NCBI RefSeq assembly: GCF_018336975.1
Contig: NZ_CP025572.1
Location: 402,628-451,202 of the forward strand
Source of the DNA: Marinomonas sp. CT5
Lineage (GTDB): Bacteria > Pseudomonadota > Gammaproteobacteria > Pseudomonadales > Marinomonadaceae
Reading direction: 5' to 3'
Length of the DNA: 48,575 bases
Position 1 is the first letter of the stretch. Every line of letters begins with the position of its first letter. The position numbers were made by a program, and so were the translations under genes. The notes under the pieces are model-generated. The model made no database searches and was not told the DNA's origin. It saw only the letters and a list, made by a program, of their open reading frames with translations. Shown one piece after another: positions 33,677-42,274 of this stretch.

Positions 33677-33728
33677 TTATTCTTGCCTTGTTTTAGCTTT
33701 GCTCATTATTTTGAGTAAGAGTTTCAAA

Positions 33729-34772
33729 CTATTTGACCCCACTGCCAGCAACACCTTCGGTAATGTATTTCTGAAGAATAAGAAAGACAATGGTCACTGG
33801 TAACAGTGCAATAACGGTCATGGCAAGAATATAGTGCCACTCTACCGAGAATTGCCCTTGGAAAGCATTCAAACCAATTTGCAACGTGTAGTTCTCTGGA
33901 CTTGATAACACGATTAACGGCCAGAGGAAATCATTCCAGCGCCATATCACAGAGAATATCGCTAATACCGCGAGTGCAGGAGCACAAAGCGGTAACACTA
34001 TACGCCAATAAATTCGAAATTCGGAAGCTGCGTCGACTCGAGCGGCTTCGATCAAATCATCTGGAATGGTGAGCATATATTGCCGCAGCATAAAGACACC
34101 GGTCGGTGTGGCGACGGTGGCAAAAATTACCCCCCATAAATTGTCCGCTAGGTTTAAGCCGACAATGACGATAAATGCGGGCACCATTATGACAGATAGT
34201 GGCAACATTAAGGTGGATAAAATCAACATGAAGATCGCATTTTTGCCGCGGAATTTGTACTTTGATAAAGCAAAAGCGGCCATAGAATTAAGTAATAACG
34301 TCAAAATTGTCGCTACTACAGTGACGAACACTGTGTTTTTGATGTAAGTGAAAAAATCAAAACGTTCTAAAGGATCGGTATAGTTTTGCCATTGGAAATG
34401 CACGTCTTTTAGCTGGGTGATTTCTGAAATAGGCACTTGGAATGTTTTTTCTGGTTTATCCATATCTACTACAGTGGCTTTGATGCCAATTCGTCGTACC
34501 ATCGCCACTTTTTTGACTTCGCCATTTGGTTTTGTCCATTCCCAAACAGAAAGGTCTTTGTTGTAACCCTCAACTTTAGTGCTAACTGTAGATTGCGGGA
34601 TTAGGCTGGGTGGAAAACTGTTTACTTCCGCCTCAGTTTTGAGTGAGGACAACATAGCCCAAGCAATTGGGATGGCTATCACCGCGGTTCCTAGTGTTAG
34701 CCAAAGCCAAGATAAAATATCTGTCATGTCCATTTTGCCGGGATGACGAGTACGGGTTAAAAACTTAAGCAT
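33729..34772 (-). CDS. Carbohydrate ABC transporter permease (MalG-like) with an extra periplasmic segment
   Basis: This 347-residue membrane protein is longer than usual for the MalG group (about 270-300). After the first membrane helix there is an insert of roughly 70 polar residues (about 45-120) predicted to lie in the periplasm, including WEWTKPNGEVKKVAMVRRIG. The core then follows with the EAA loop EAARVDAASEFRIYWRIVLPLCAPALA, which contacts the ATPase. The end PVTIVFLILQKYITEGVAGSGVK is typical. It lies two bases after the MalF-like gene. The insert may contact the binding protein. Confidence 0.92.
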   Translation of the reverse strand: MLKFLTRTRHPGKMDMTDILSWLWLTLGTAVIAIPIAWAMLSSLKTEAEVNSFPPSLIPQSTVSTKVEGYNKDLSVWEWTKPNGEVKKVAMVRRIGIKATVVDMDKPEKTFQVPISEITQLKDVHFQWQNYTDPLERFDFFTYIKNTVFVTVVATILTLLLNSMAAFALSKYKFRGKNAIFMLILSTLMLPLSVIMVPAFIVIVGLNLADNLWGVIFATVATPTGVFMLRQYMLTIPDDLIEAARVDAASEFRIYWRIVLPLCAPALAVLAIFSVIWRWNDFLWPLIVLSSPENYTLQIGLNAFQGQFSVEWHYILAMTVIALLPVTIVFLILQKYITEGVAGSGVK

Positions 34773-34774
34773 AA

Positions 34775-35764
34775 TTAGTACTCCGCTTTTTTCGCTAGCC
34801 AGACTTGAATCAATGTCAGGGCGAGCAGGGCTAGGCCCATTAAGACTGATGCTGCAGAGGCAAGACCATAAAGCCTAACTTCTGAGCTGAAGGCGGTTTG
34901 ATAGATAAATTGCACGATAAAGGTATTGGCTGTTCCTGGGCCACCGCCATCGGTTAGGACCCAAGCTTCATCGAAAACTTGTACTGAGCGAATTAATAAA
35001 AGCACAGCAACGACTAGGAGGTTGGGGGTTAATAGGGGTAGAGTAATTCGCCAAAATTGCCGCCATTCACTGGTTCCATCCACTTTTGCGGCTTCGTAAA
35101 TATCTCTTGGAATGGCTTGTAGACCCGCCAAGATGATTAGAGTGAAGAACCCCATATGAAACCAAATAGAGACATAAACCACCCAAAAGCGTGACCACCA
35201 AACTTCCAATAAGAAAATAGTGCGTTCGCCGCCAAGGTCTAATATAAAAGCGTTTAGCAAGCCATCACGAGCAAGAAACCATTTCCAAATTAACCCGACT
35301 ACGACAGGTGAAAGCAGTACAGGATAAAAGAAAATGGAACGAAATAATGCTTTACCTCTGGTTAAACGGTTCAATACCACAGCCGTAATGAGAGCCATGA
35401 TTAAAGTGCCTGTGGCGTTTAATAGCGTATACCACCAGGTGTTATGAACAGCGGTCCAAAAAAGATCGAATTCACAGCTAGCGGGGTCCATATAACTGCC
35501 ACAGCTTAGAAGACGGGAAAAGTTTTCAAAGCCAACAAACGGACGGTCCCAGATCAGCATGTTGGTGCCGCCGGTAAAGGCATAAGCGATGGCTAAACCA
35601 ACAGGCAGAAAAACGAATAGGGAAAATAACACCATGTTGGGTGCGACAAACAAGTAACCCATGCGTTGCACGCCTATCTTTTTCTGCAGATAGACAGTCG
35701 GTAATTCCACAAAACGCATGAATTTATCGAGAATCGAGAAAAGGAAAGCGGACACGTTTTTCAT
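34775..35764 (-). CDS. Carbohydrate ABC transporter permease (MalF-like)
   Basis: This 329-residue protein has about six to seven membrane helices. The first sits in RMGYLFVAPNMVLFSLFVFLPVG and the EAA motif reads YEAAKVDGTSEWRQFWRITLPLLTPNL, followed by FIVQFIYQTAF near the C-terminus. It pairs with the MalG-like subunit as the heterodimeric channel. Its ATG overlaps the ATPase stop by four bases, indicating translational coupling. Confidence 0.95.
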   Translation of the reverse strand: MKNVSAFLFSILDKFMRFVELPTVYLQKKIGVQRMGYLFVAPNMVLFSLFVFLPVGLAIAYAFTGGTNMLIWDRPFVGFENFSRLLSCGSYMDPASCEFDLFWTAVHNTWWYTLLNATGTLIMALITAVVLNRLTRGKALFRSIFFYPVLLSPVVVGLIWKWFLARDGLLNAFILDLGGERTIFLLEVWWSRFWVVYVSIWFHMGFFTLIILAGLQAIPRDIYEAAKVDGTSEWRQFWRITLPLLTPNLLVVAVLLLIRSVQVFDEAWVLTDGGGPGTANTFIVQFIYQTAFSSEVRLYGLASAASVLMGLALLALTLIQVWLAKKAEY

Positions 35765-36852
35765 GATTCAATCCTCTTAAATGCTTGGTCTGTTTTATCA
35801 CAGAATACGTGCATAAATTGGGAACTGAAGCGCAAGAAAATGGTGTCACCAATTTCGGCCTCAAAATGGTGAGGAAGGTGCGCCACTAGGTCTTCGCTTT
35901 CTCCCTTAATTGATCCATAAATAAAAGTTTCATGCCCCATGCACTCCAGCTGAGTAATTTCCAATGGAATGCCTGATTCCGCTATTTCTATGTGCGATGG
36001 GCGAACACCAAGGGTCACACTGTCGCCAATTTTAGCGTTTTCCGAGATCACGGGAATGCTGAAATGATCGATAGTGCTTGAGGTCACTTCCATTCCATTG
36101 TCAGACACATTGGTGATCTTAGCGCTGAACATGTTCATTTTGGGTGAGCCAATAAACTCGGCAACGAAGCGATTAGCTGGGCGTTCGAAAAGGTCGAGTG
36201 GTTTACCGACTTGTTCGATTCTCCCTGCGTTTACGACAACAATTTTCTCTGCCATGGTCATGGCTTCCACCTGATCATGAGTAACATAAATCATGGTGGT
36301 ATTTAGTTTCTTATGGAGCTTGGTGATTTCTCCACGGGTTTGTACGCGTAGCTTGGCGTCTAGGTTAGACAAGGGTTCGTCAAATAGAAAGACTTTAGGG
36401 TTACGCACGATGGCTCGACCAATAGCAACCCGTTGTCTTTGTCCTCCAGATAGGGCTCTGGGTTTTCTGTCCATATAGGGCAGAAGATCGAGCAGCTTCG
36501 CGGCTTTTTGAATACGCTCTTCAATAGTCGCTCGGTCCATATTGAGGTTTTCGAGGCCAAAAGAGAGGTTCTTCTTCACCGTCATATGCGGATAGAGCGC
36601 GTATGACTGGAATACCATGGCAATTTCTCGTTCTGCGGGAGAAAGGTGATTCACGACTTTGCCATCAAATAGGATTTCTCCTGAGGTAATGTCTTCTAAC
36701 CCAGAAATTAAGCGTAATAAAGTAGACTTGCCGCAACCTGAAGGCCCTACTAAAGCGACAAACTCGCCGTCTTCAATGTCGACATTAACATGATGCATGA
36801 CATCAGCAGACTCATAGCGTTTGTGAAGGTTTTTGAGCTGAATGGCAGCCAT
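35761..36852 (-). CDS. ugpC: Carbohydrate ABC transporter ATP-binding protein (UgpC/MalK type)
   Basis: This 363-residue ATPase has Walker A GPSGCGKST at about 36-44, Q-loop MVFQSYALYPHMTV, signature LSGGQRQRVAIGRAI, Walker B VFLFDEPLSNLDAKLR and the switch histidine in YVTHDQ. The C-terminal half is the TOBE-type regulatory domain of MalK/UgpC proteins (RPANRFVAEFIGSPKMNMF, LGVRPSHI). It energises the two downstream permeases. GGAG precedes the ATG. The gene symbol follows common annotation and does not imply glycerol-phosphate as substrate. Confidence 0.96.
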   Translation of the reverse strand: MAAIQLKNLHKRYESADVMHHVNVDIEDGEFVALVGPSGCGKSTLLRLISGLEDITSGEILFDGKVVNHLSPAEREIAMVFQSYALYPHMTVKKNLSFGLENLNMDRATIEERIQKAAKLLDLLPYMDRKPRALSGGQRQRVAIGRAIVRNPKVFLFDEPLSNLDAKLRVQTRGEITKLHKKLNTTMIYVTHDQVEAMTMAEKIVVVNAGRIEQVGKPLDLFERPANRFVAEFIGSPKMNMFSAKITNVSDNGMEVTSSTIDHFSIPVISENAKIGDSVTLGVRPSHIEIAESGIPLEITQLECMGHETFIYGSIKGESEDLVAHLPHHFEAEIGDTIFLRFSSQFMHVFCDKTDQAFKRIES

Positions 36853-36992
36853 TTTTGGTGCTCCTATTTTTATATTTTTTATTAGAGGCTTTCACGATTG
36901 TTGTGCTTGCCAAAACGTTCTCAAAAATGAATTGGTCTTGGTACGCTTATGACTTCGTGTGCCGTCTTGTTCAGTGTTTACTTATCGGAGAG

Positions 36993-38078
36993 TTAATTGG
37001 TTTTGTTGGTAAAGCTCCGGTATTCAGATAGAAAAAGCGATGCAAGTGCTTGGCCATAGGGGGTTGGGGTATTGCCAATTTGTTTATAAAATTCCAATGA
37101 GTGTCCCATGGCTGTGCCGTCTGATACTTCTTCAACAATGCCTTTGTCGTTGATTCTGGTGACGACCGCATTTAGACATAAATGGATCATATCTCGGTAT
37201 TCTGTGATGTCTAATAAACCTTCACGACAGCCAGCCAATAAACCGTAACCAATAGCAGCGGTTGCCGATGCTTCGATAGGCGAGCTAGGGTCATCCAGTA
37301 ATGTGTGGAACATACCATCTTCGCGTTGGCATTCTTTTAGTGCTTTGACTTGTGTTAAATACACATTTTTTAATTGTCGAGCTGTCACACTTTGAGGTTT
37401 AAGAATACGGAATAATTCAGGGATAGAAAGTGTTAGCCATGCATTACCTCGTGCCCATAGTGCATTGGCAAAGTTATGACGGCCAAGGAAGGTCCAGCCG
37501 TGATAGAACAATCCACTGTGAGTGTCGCCAAGAAAACGGATATGACATAAATATTGGTATTGTGCTTCTTCAGACCATTCTGGTCGCTGACAAAGTTTAC
37601 CCGCCGCGCCCATAAATAAGGCCGCCATGAATAAAGTGTCATCCCAAAGCTCACCGTCATTGTCGCGTTCTTTAACGAGGTGCTGGTAACCCTCTTCCTC
37701 TGTTTTTGGCATTGTAGTGTGAATCCAGTCGGCCCACTCTTCGACAATGTTTTTCCAATCCTCACGTTGAAAATGCTCTGCTAATAATGCCAGAGTCAGC
37801 ATAGGCGCGGTGGAGTTAACCTGACGACGAGGTAAACCACGTTGAATTTGCCAGTCGTACCAACGGCCAATGCGTTCTAGTGCGGCTTGGTCATTGCGTT
37901 CTTTAGCATCACGGAAATCACCGTATAAACCGACGCCTACTTCCCAATCCCATTCGTCAAACAGTATGTCGTCGCTGGATTGTGCTTCGACATTTCCTAT
38001 GCCTTTAAGTGAGCGAAAGCCTTTTGATAAGGACGCTAAGGCTTCATTTAGATTGTGCGTATTGGTGTTTGCTTGCAT
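36993..38078 (-). CDS. Glycoside hydrolase family 88/105 (unsaturated uronyl hydrolase)
   Basis: This 361-residue protein is built of alpha-helical hairpins with family hallmarks: a likely catalytic aspartate in LWDDTLFMAALFM, HGW in LFYHGWTFLG, and ANALWARGNAWLT, the WxRGxxW signature of GH105/GH88. It has no signal peptide, so it acts in the cytosol. These enzymes remove the unsaturated uronate that polysaccharide lyases leave at chain ends, yielding 4-deoxy-5-ketouronate. That product is the substrate for the isomerase and dehydrogenase encoded at 42.3-43.7 kb. ATG at 38078 follows GGAG by nine bases; the in-frame TTG at 38093 has no ribosome site. Pectic rhamnogalacturonan or a glucuronan are both possible sources. 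Confidence 0.9.
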   Translation of the reverse strand: MQANTNTHNLNEALASLSKGFRSLKGIGNVEAQSSDDILFDEWDWEVGVGLYGDFRDAKERNDQAALERIGRWYDWQIQRGLPRRQVNSTAPMLTLALLAEHFQREDWKNIVEEWADWIHTTMPKTEEEGYQHLVKERDNDGELWDDTLFMAALFMGAAGKLCQRPEWSEEAQYQYLCHIRFLGDTHSGLFYHGWTFLGRHNFANALWARGNAWLTLSIPELFRILKPQSVTARQLKNVYLTQVKALKECQREDGMFHTLLDDPSSPIEASATAAIGYGLLAGCREGLLDITEYRDMIHLCLNAVVTRINDKGIVEEVSDGTAMGHSLEFYKQIGNTPTPYGQALASLFLSEYRSFTNKTN

Positions 38079-38135
38079 GTTTGTGTTCTCCAAATACTTA
38101 GCCTCTATTGTTTAAATCAACAGAGCTTTAAAAAG

Positions 38136-38160
38136 TTAGGGCTATGGGAAATAGCCCTAA
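38136..38160 (-). terminator. Intra-operon hairpin between the 842-residue protein and the GH88/105 gene
   Basis: A perfect 10-base stem TTAGGGCTAT / ATAGCCCTAA with a five-base loop is followed on the minus strand by CTTTTT. It is a partial terminator or RNA-stability element that could lower expression of the transport genes relative to the first gene. Confidence 0.6.
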
Positions 38161-38178
38161 TAAATTGAAAAGTCGTTA

Positions 38179-40707
38179 TTAGGATAAGTTCTGCCAAGGA
38201 ACGAGCTCAGCATCACCAAAGGCTAAGTGTGGTGTCGCTGACAATGGAGCAAATGGGATAGGTTTACCTTTTAGGTGAATGCCTGATTGGTAATTCAAGG
38301 CCAATATGCCATTGTCATAATTTAGGTTAATTTGGTTGTCTTCCTCTCGGAATTCAGGGGCATGTGCTAAGCAATGCTCACGGAAGCTTTCTAGGTCTTG
38401 GTGATCTTCTACTTCGCCACTAATCACTAACCATGCAGAATGGTCACTATAAGCACGCCATTCATAACCTGCATATAAGCCATGTTTTAATGGTTGTAAC
38501 GCTTGTGAGGAGTAAATGCCGACGAACGCTGAACCAGAGCGAGCAAATAACCAATGTGCTTCTTCGATAAATTCGTCGCAAATTGGTGCTGGCACAAAGG
38601 CATGGGTGAAGTTGATGGCGTCATCAAAGGCTCTTTGGTCAAAAATCATAAAGCCTATGTTCTTGTATTGTGCCACTTTAGGGTGAACACCATTACCGGC
38701 CCAATAAGATGGTCGGCTACCGCCCCAAACCTTTAAATCGCCAGGGTGATTTATCCAAAAACGAGCCAAAGGATGGGCATTGGTTTGGACATCTAAAAAG
38801 TGCTGTTGGTGTCCCTTTTGTCCTGTCTTATAGTCAGAGACCGTTGACAGTTGCAATGACGCTGATTTCCATAGGGTGATTTTGGCGTTGTTATCCAGTC
38901 CTTGTGTGTATTTGGAATAGATGGACTCACCTTCAGGCAAATTGAGTAAAAGGTGGCATAGCTGAGGTGGTTGGTAATCACTGACCGCTAGGAGTGCCGT
39001 TACTCGGTCATAACCTGGGTACCATTGTCCACCAAAAGCGATGGCTGCTATTGATCCAAGCTCGGTCGCAGGTCCTGCTAATAATTCTTTTTCATAAATT
39101 CTGCCTTGAGAACCAGCACATACACTGCCCGTAGTGTGTAGGGCAACCATAACGAAAATCTGATCAATCAGCTGTTTCGCTCTGATGATTAGTATGTCGT
39201 CTTCGGCATTGGTCATGAGAGTGAACAAACCAAGAAAATCAATCGGATAATAGGCCGCAGAGTTCCATTCGGCTAAACCGTGATCATCCATTGAATCAAA
39301 CCAGCGAATTAAGCGAGCGTGAGCTTGGGCTTGATGTTGTTTGCCTGTTTTACCACTGTTCGGGAAGATCTCATTTTCAAATAAGCTACCAGCAAGATAT
39401 TGTGCGACGTGGAAGCATAAAACATGGTTTTCACTCCAGAACCACATAACGTCATTGCCTGGTTCATCCAGCCAATAGCGAAAGTTTAGAACCTCGTGTT
39501 TGACTCGCTCCCAAAGAGCTGGGTCGAGTTGGGAGTGGCCATAACTTTTGTACATCCAAAGGAGTGGTAGTATCCAAAAGTCCGCGCAGTCGTGACGTTC
39601 TTGAATGGGCAATAAAGCACGTTCGATAAGGCGACTTGCTAATTCTGGTTGTTGCTTCAGTGCAAGAGCGGCTAATGCTCTGGCAGGCTCTTCTTTGCCT
39701 TGGCTAAGCATGGTTTCTAAAGCAAGGGCTTTGCGAGAGGCTAGATCCAAAGAAGTAACATCGATTGCTGGTGGTAAAATGGTGGTGCCAAGACTGCGAC
39801 TAAAGGTAAGTGGCCCTGTTTTGACTAAGAAACGCAGTGAGATACATCCAGCATTTAACCCTTTTGTATTAAATAGAGTGGCAGATGAAAACGCTTGATC
39901 CACGAAAAAGCTGACTTCCTCTTGCATCTTCATACCATCAAGCAGCACGTTCATAGTGACGGTTTCGCTAGGATAGCTACCAGTATCAAGTTGTACCTTG
40001 GTGGTTTTTTTAGGCTTGTAATCCGCTTCAATTAATAGATCTTCATTGCAATAAAAAACTTGGTTGGTGCGTAAACCTTCTAGGGTCTTTTCGATTTCTT
40101 TTACTTCATCTTCATCGATTTCTAACGATAACCCTGTTTTAATTTGATCGCCTTTTTTAAGTGTCAAAACAAAATAACAACTGGCATCGCGTTCATGTAA
40201 TTCTTCTAAAAAAACAATGAGTTCACAGCTGCCTTTTGGAAGGTTTAAAGCGAAGGATTGGTTGGTTGGGCTATTGCGTTGGTAGTGGTCAAGCTGAACC
40301 ACTTTTTGGCCATCTTGCCAAATATGAACGCCGCCACAAGTTTCTAATGAAAATTCAACTTCTTGGGCTTGTTCGGAATGTAATGAGCAAGTCAGCCAGC
40401 GTTTGATAAGAGTGGGACGAAAGCGAAAGGTAGAGAAATCCACGCGATTGTCTTCACCACCAAAATAAATTTCGGGGAAAGAAAGGTCATTAGGAAGAGA
40501 TACGGTTCGTTGAGCAACATGTTCCCTCAAGCTTTCTCGGCAGGGTAGGTCGCCTGTATCGACCCAGCCATTAATAAAGCGATAGTCGACCGCATCAGGC
40601 ATGATTCGGGCTTCACCCGGGAAATAAGTTTCTTCGGCAGGAGACATAGCCCAGCGATTGATTGCGCTGTTATTAGCAAGGTCCCAATAGATTTTGTTTT
40701 TATTCAT
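38179..40707 (-). CDS. Large uncharacterised protein, probable carbohydrate-active enzyme (lyase-like layout)
   Basis: This 842-residue protein has no signal peptide or membrane segment. Residues about 60-310 look like beta-sandwich sequence. Residues about 325-620 are helical and rich in conserved-looking polar/aromatic clusters: SENH at 425-428, EWNSAAYY at 480-487 and SQGRIY at 533-538. Residues about 640-840 are again beta-rich. This beta / alpha-toroid / beta order recalls heparinase- and alginate-lyase-like polysaccharide lyases, where Asn, His, Tyr and Arg form the active site. I recall similar actinobacterial proteins with ENH and EWxSxxYY motifs but no assigned function. First gene of the operon with GH88/105, so action on an imported uronate oligosaccharide is likely. 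Confidence 0.75.
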   Translation of the reverse strand: MNKNKIYWDLANNSAINRWAMSPAEETYFPGEARIMPDAVDYRFINGWVDTGDLPCRESLREHVAQRTVSLPNDLSFPEIYFGGEDNRVDFSTFRFRPTLIKRWLTCSLHSEQAQEVEFSLETCGGVHIWQDGQKVVQLDHYQRNSPTNQSFALNLPKGSCELIVFLEELHERDASCYFVLTLKKGDQIKTGLSLEIDEDEVKEIEKTLEGLRTNQVFYCNEDLLIEADYKPKKTTKVQLDTGSYPSETVTMNVLLDGMKMQEEVSFFVDQAFSSATLFNTKGLNAGCISLRFLVKTGPLTFSRSLGTTILPPAIDVTSLDLASRKALALETMLSQGKEEPARALAALALKQQPELASRLIERALLPIQERHDCADFWILPLLWMYKSYGHSQLDPALWERVKHEVLNFRYWLDEPGNDVMWFWSENHVLCFHVAQYLAGSLFENEIFPNSGKTGKQHQAQAHARLIRWFDSMDDHGLAEWNSAAYYPIDFLGLFTLMTNAEDDILIIRAKQLIDQIFVMVALHTTGSVCAGSQGRIYEKELLAGPATELGSIAAIAFGGQWYPGYDRVTALLAVSDYQPPQLCHLLLNLPEGESIYSKYTQGLDNNAKITLWKSASLQLSTVSDYKTGQKGHQQHFLDVQTNAHPLARFWINHPGDLKVWGGSRPSYWAGNGVHPKVAQYKNIGFMIFDQRAFDDAINFTHAFVPAPICDEFIEEAHWLFARSGSAFVGIYSSQALQPLKHGLYAGYEWRAYSDHSAWLVISGEVEDHQDLESFREHCLAHAPEFREEDNQINLNYDNGILALNYQSGIHLKGKPIPFAPLSATPHLAFGDAELVPWQNLS

Positions 40708-40724
40708 TATGGGTCTCTTATTTT

Positions 40725-40740
40725 ATGAAAAAATTTTCAT
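40725..40740. promoter_or_regulatory. Candidate LacI-family operator O1 (ATGAAAA-AA-TTTTCAT)
   Basis: Inverted arms ATGAAAA / TTTTCAT flank two central A residues. The site is 18 bases upstream of the start codon of the 842-residue protein, inside its leader. It shares its arms with the site at 40842-40857. Confidence 0.7.
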
Positions 40741-40774
40741 TGATTTTATAGTTTATATGATTTTTTAAATTTAT

Positions 40775-40805
40775 TTGGCAATTTTTTTCAGTATATGTCT
40801 ATAAT
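40775..40805 (+). promoter_or_regulatory. Possible sigma-70 promoter for the sugar-binding protein gene
   Basis: TTGGCA (40775-40780) is followed by a perfect TATAAT (40800-40805). The 19-base spacer is longer than ideal. O2 lies about 36 bases downstream, where a bound repressor could block the transcript. Confidence 0.4.
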
Positions 40806-40841
40806 CTAACCGCTATCAATAGTAAATTTCGAATTAATTTA

Positions 40842-40857
40842 ATGAAAATATTTTCAT
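40842..40857. promoter_or_regulatory. Candidate LacI-family operator O2 (ATGAAAATATTTTCAT)
   Basis: A perfect 16-base palindrome, extending to AATGAAAATATTTTCATT. It lies 38 bases upstream of the sugar-binding protein start and 102 bases from the other copy, a distance that would allow looping. It is a good target for the LacI protein at 32654. Confidence 0.75.
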
Positions 40858-40894
40858 TACCTTGACTAAATAAAAAGAAAATGAGGTGAAGTAA

Positions 40895-42169
40895 ATGGCT
40901 CGTTTGAATGTTGTTCTAAGTACTCTTGCTGCCGCATCGTTATTGGCTGGTCAGGCGCAAGCCGCAACACAAAATCTAACTTTCTGGTTTACTGACGATG
41001 ATCCTAACTATGTGAAAAAAATGGGAGAGTTAGTCGATAAGTTTGAAAAAACACATCCAGATATTTCTGTGGAATATGTGACTACCAGTTATGCGCAGTC
41101 CAAAGAGCAGCTGCCTTTGCAACTGTCTGTAGGGGAAGGTCCTGACCTTGCTAAAATAGCAGACAACTCACTAATGAAGTTTACTTTAGACTTACGTCCT
41201 TACATGAAAGATCCTGATGGTTTTGCCAAGCTTCATGGCAACACTTTAAGCTTATTGCGCGACGATAAAAGCTCACCTGATAAAATAGGTGGCTATGTTG
41301 CATCACAAACGTTGAACCTACCTTTTGTTAACGTCACCTTGTTTGAGCAAGCTGGGGTGCCAATTCCTAAAAAAGGCGCCACTCTTGCGGATATTGTTGC
41401 CGCGTCAGTAAAAGTTGCAGACAAAACAGGGGTTGAGATTCCCTTCACCATGGACCGTTCAGGTCACCGTTTTAGTGGTCCAGCCTACTCCTATGGCGCT
41501 AACTTCATGAACAGCGATGGGACGTTTAATTTCCCAGATGCGCCAACCAAAGCTTATATAAAAGACCTATATCATTGGACACAAACCGGTGCTTTCCCTA
41601 AAGAAATGTGGGGAGCCGCAGGTGGTACTCGTTATAAGAATATGGGGGATGAATTTATTAATGCCAACGTAGTGACCTATTTTGCTGGTAACTGGATGGT
41701 CAATCCGTTCAAAGAAAAAATAGGCGATGCGTTTGAATGGACTGCTCTAAACGCCCCTTGTGGTGATGGTGGTTGTATCCCTATGCCTGGTGCGACCTAT
41801 GTGGCCGCTTTTAAGCAGACTAAACATCCTAAAGCGGTGGCTGAGTTAGTAGAGTATTTAGGTTCAGAGCCTGTACAAAGAGAGCTAGCGGAAGAGTTTA
41901 TTATTATTCCTGGTGCCAACGTTAAAAATATTAATTATCAGCTTAAAGATGAAAATGCTAAATCAGCAATGACGGTTTTTGCTAATAACGCGAGTAATGT
42001 TACTGAAAGCATTCGTCGATTCCAGAAAGCCAAAGGCGGCAATATTGTATATGACACTATTGTGCAGCGTATGAGTCAGTTGATCGTGGGTGAGCTGACA
42101 TTAGAAGAGACTTATGAACGTATGGCATCAGATGTTGCTAGAGGCAATGCTGAGCTAACTAAGCAATAG
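40895..42169 (+). CDS. Carbohydrate ABC transporter substrate-binding protein (family 1)
   Basis: This 424-residue exported protein has a signal peptide ending AGQAQA-ATQ near residue 23. The mature part begins NLTFWFTDDDPNYVKKMGELVDKFEKTHPDISVEYVTT, the family 1 extracellular sugar-binding pattern. It continues GEGPDLAKIADNSL and ends with a helix-rich lobe (QRMSQLIVGELTLEETYERMASD). It binds an oligosaccharide in the periplasm and hands it to the permeases encoded on the opposite strand. GAGGTG precedes the ATG, and a strong terminator follows, so it is probably made in excess. Confidence 0.94.
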   Translation: MARLNVVLSTLAAASLLAGQAQAATQNLTFWFTDDDPNYVKKMGELVDKFEKTHPDISVEYVTTSYAQSKEQLPLQLSVGEGPDLAKIADNSLMKFTLDLRPYMKDPDGFAKLHGNTLSLLRDDKSSPDKIGGYVASQTLNLPFVNVTLFEQAGVPIPKKGATLADIVAASVKVADKTGVEIPFTMDRSGHRFSGPAYSYGANFMNSDGTFNFPDAPTKAYIKDLYHWTQTGAFPKEMWGAAGGTRYKNMGDEFINANVVTYFAGNWMVNPFKEKIGDAFEWTALNAPCGDGGCIPMPGATYVAAFKQTKHPKAVAELVEYLGSEPVQRELAEEFIIIPGANVKNINYQLKDENAKSAMTVFANNASNVTESIRRFQKAKGGNIVYDTIVQRMSQLIVGELTLEETYERMASDVARGNAELTKQ

Positions 42170-42197
42170 TAATTTTGTGAGATGCGTCAAACCTTTG

Positions 42198-42223
42198 GCA
42201 GCGTGAAAACGCTGCTTTTTTTT
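42198..42223 (+). terminator. Rho-independent terminator after the sugar-binding protein gene
   Basis: GCAGCGT / ACGCTGC with a GAAA loop is followed by eight T residues. It separates the binding-protein gene from the isomerase and dehydrogenase, which then depend on readthrough or their own promoter. Confidence 0.92.
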
Positions 42224-42274
42224 ATAATCATAATTTGATGACTAGTTTTGCTACCTAAAGTTGGAGATTTGAAA

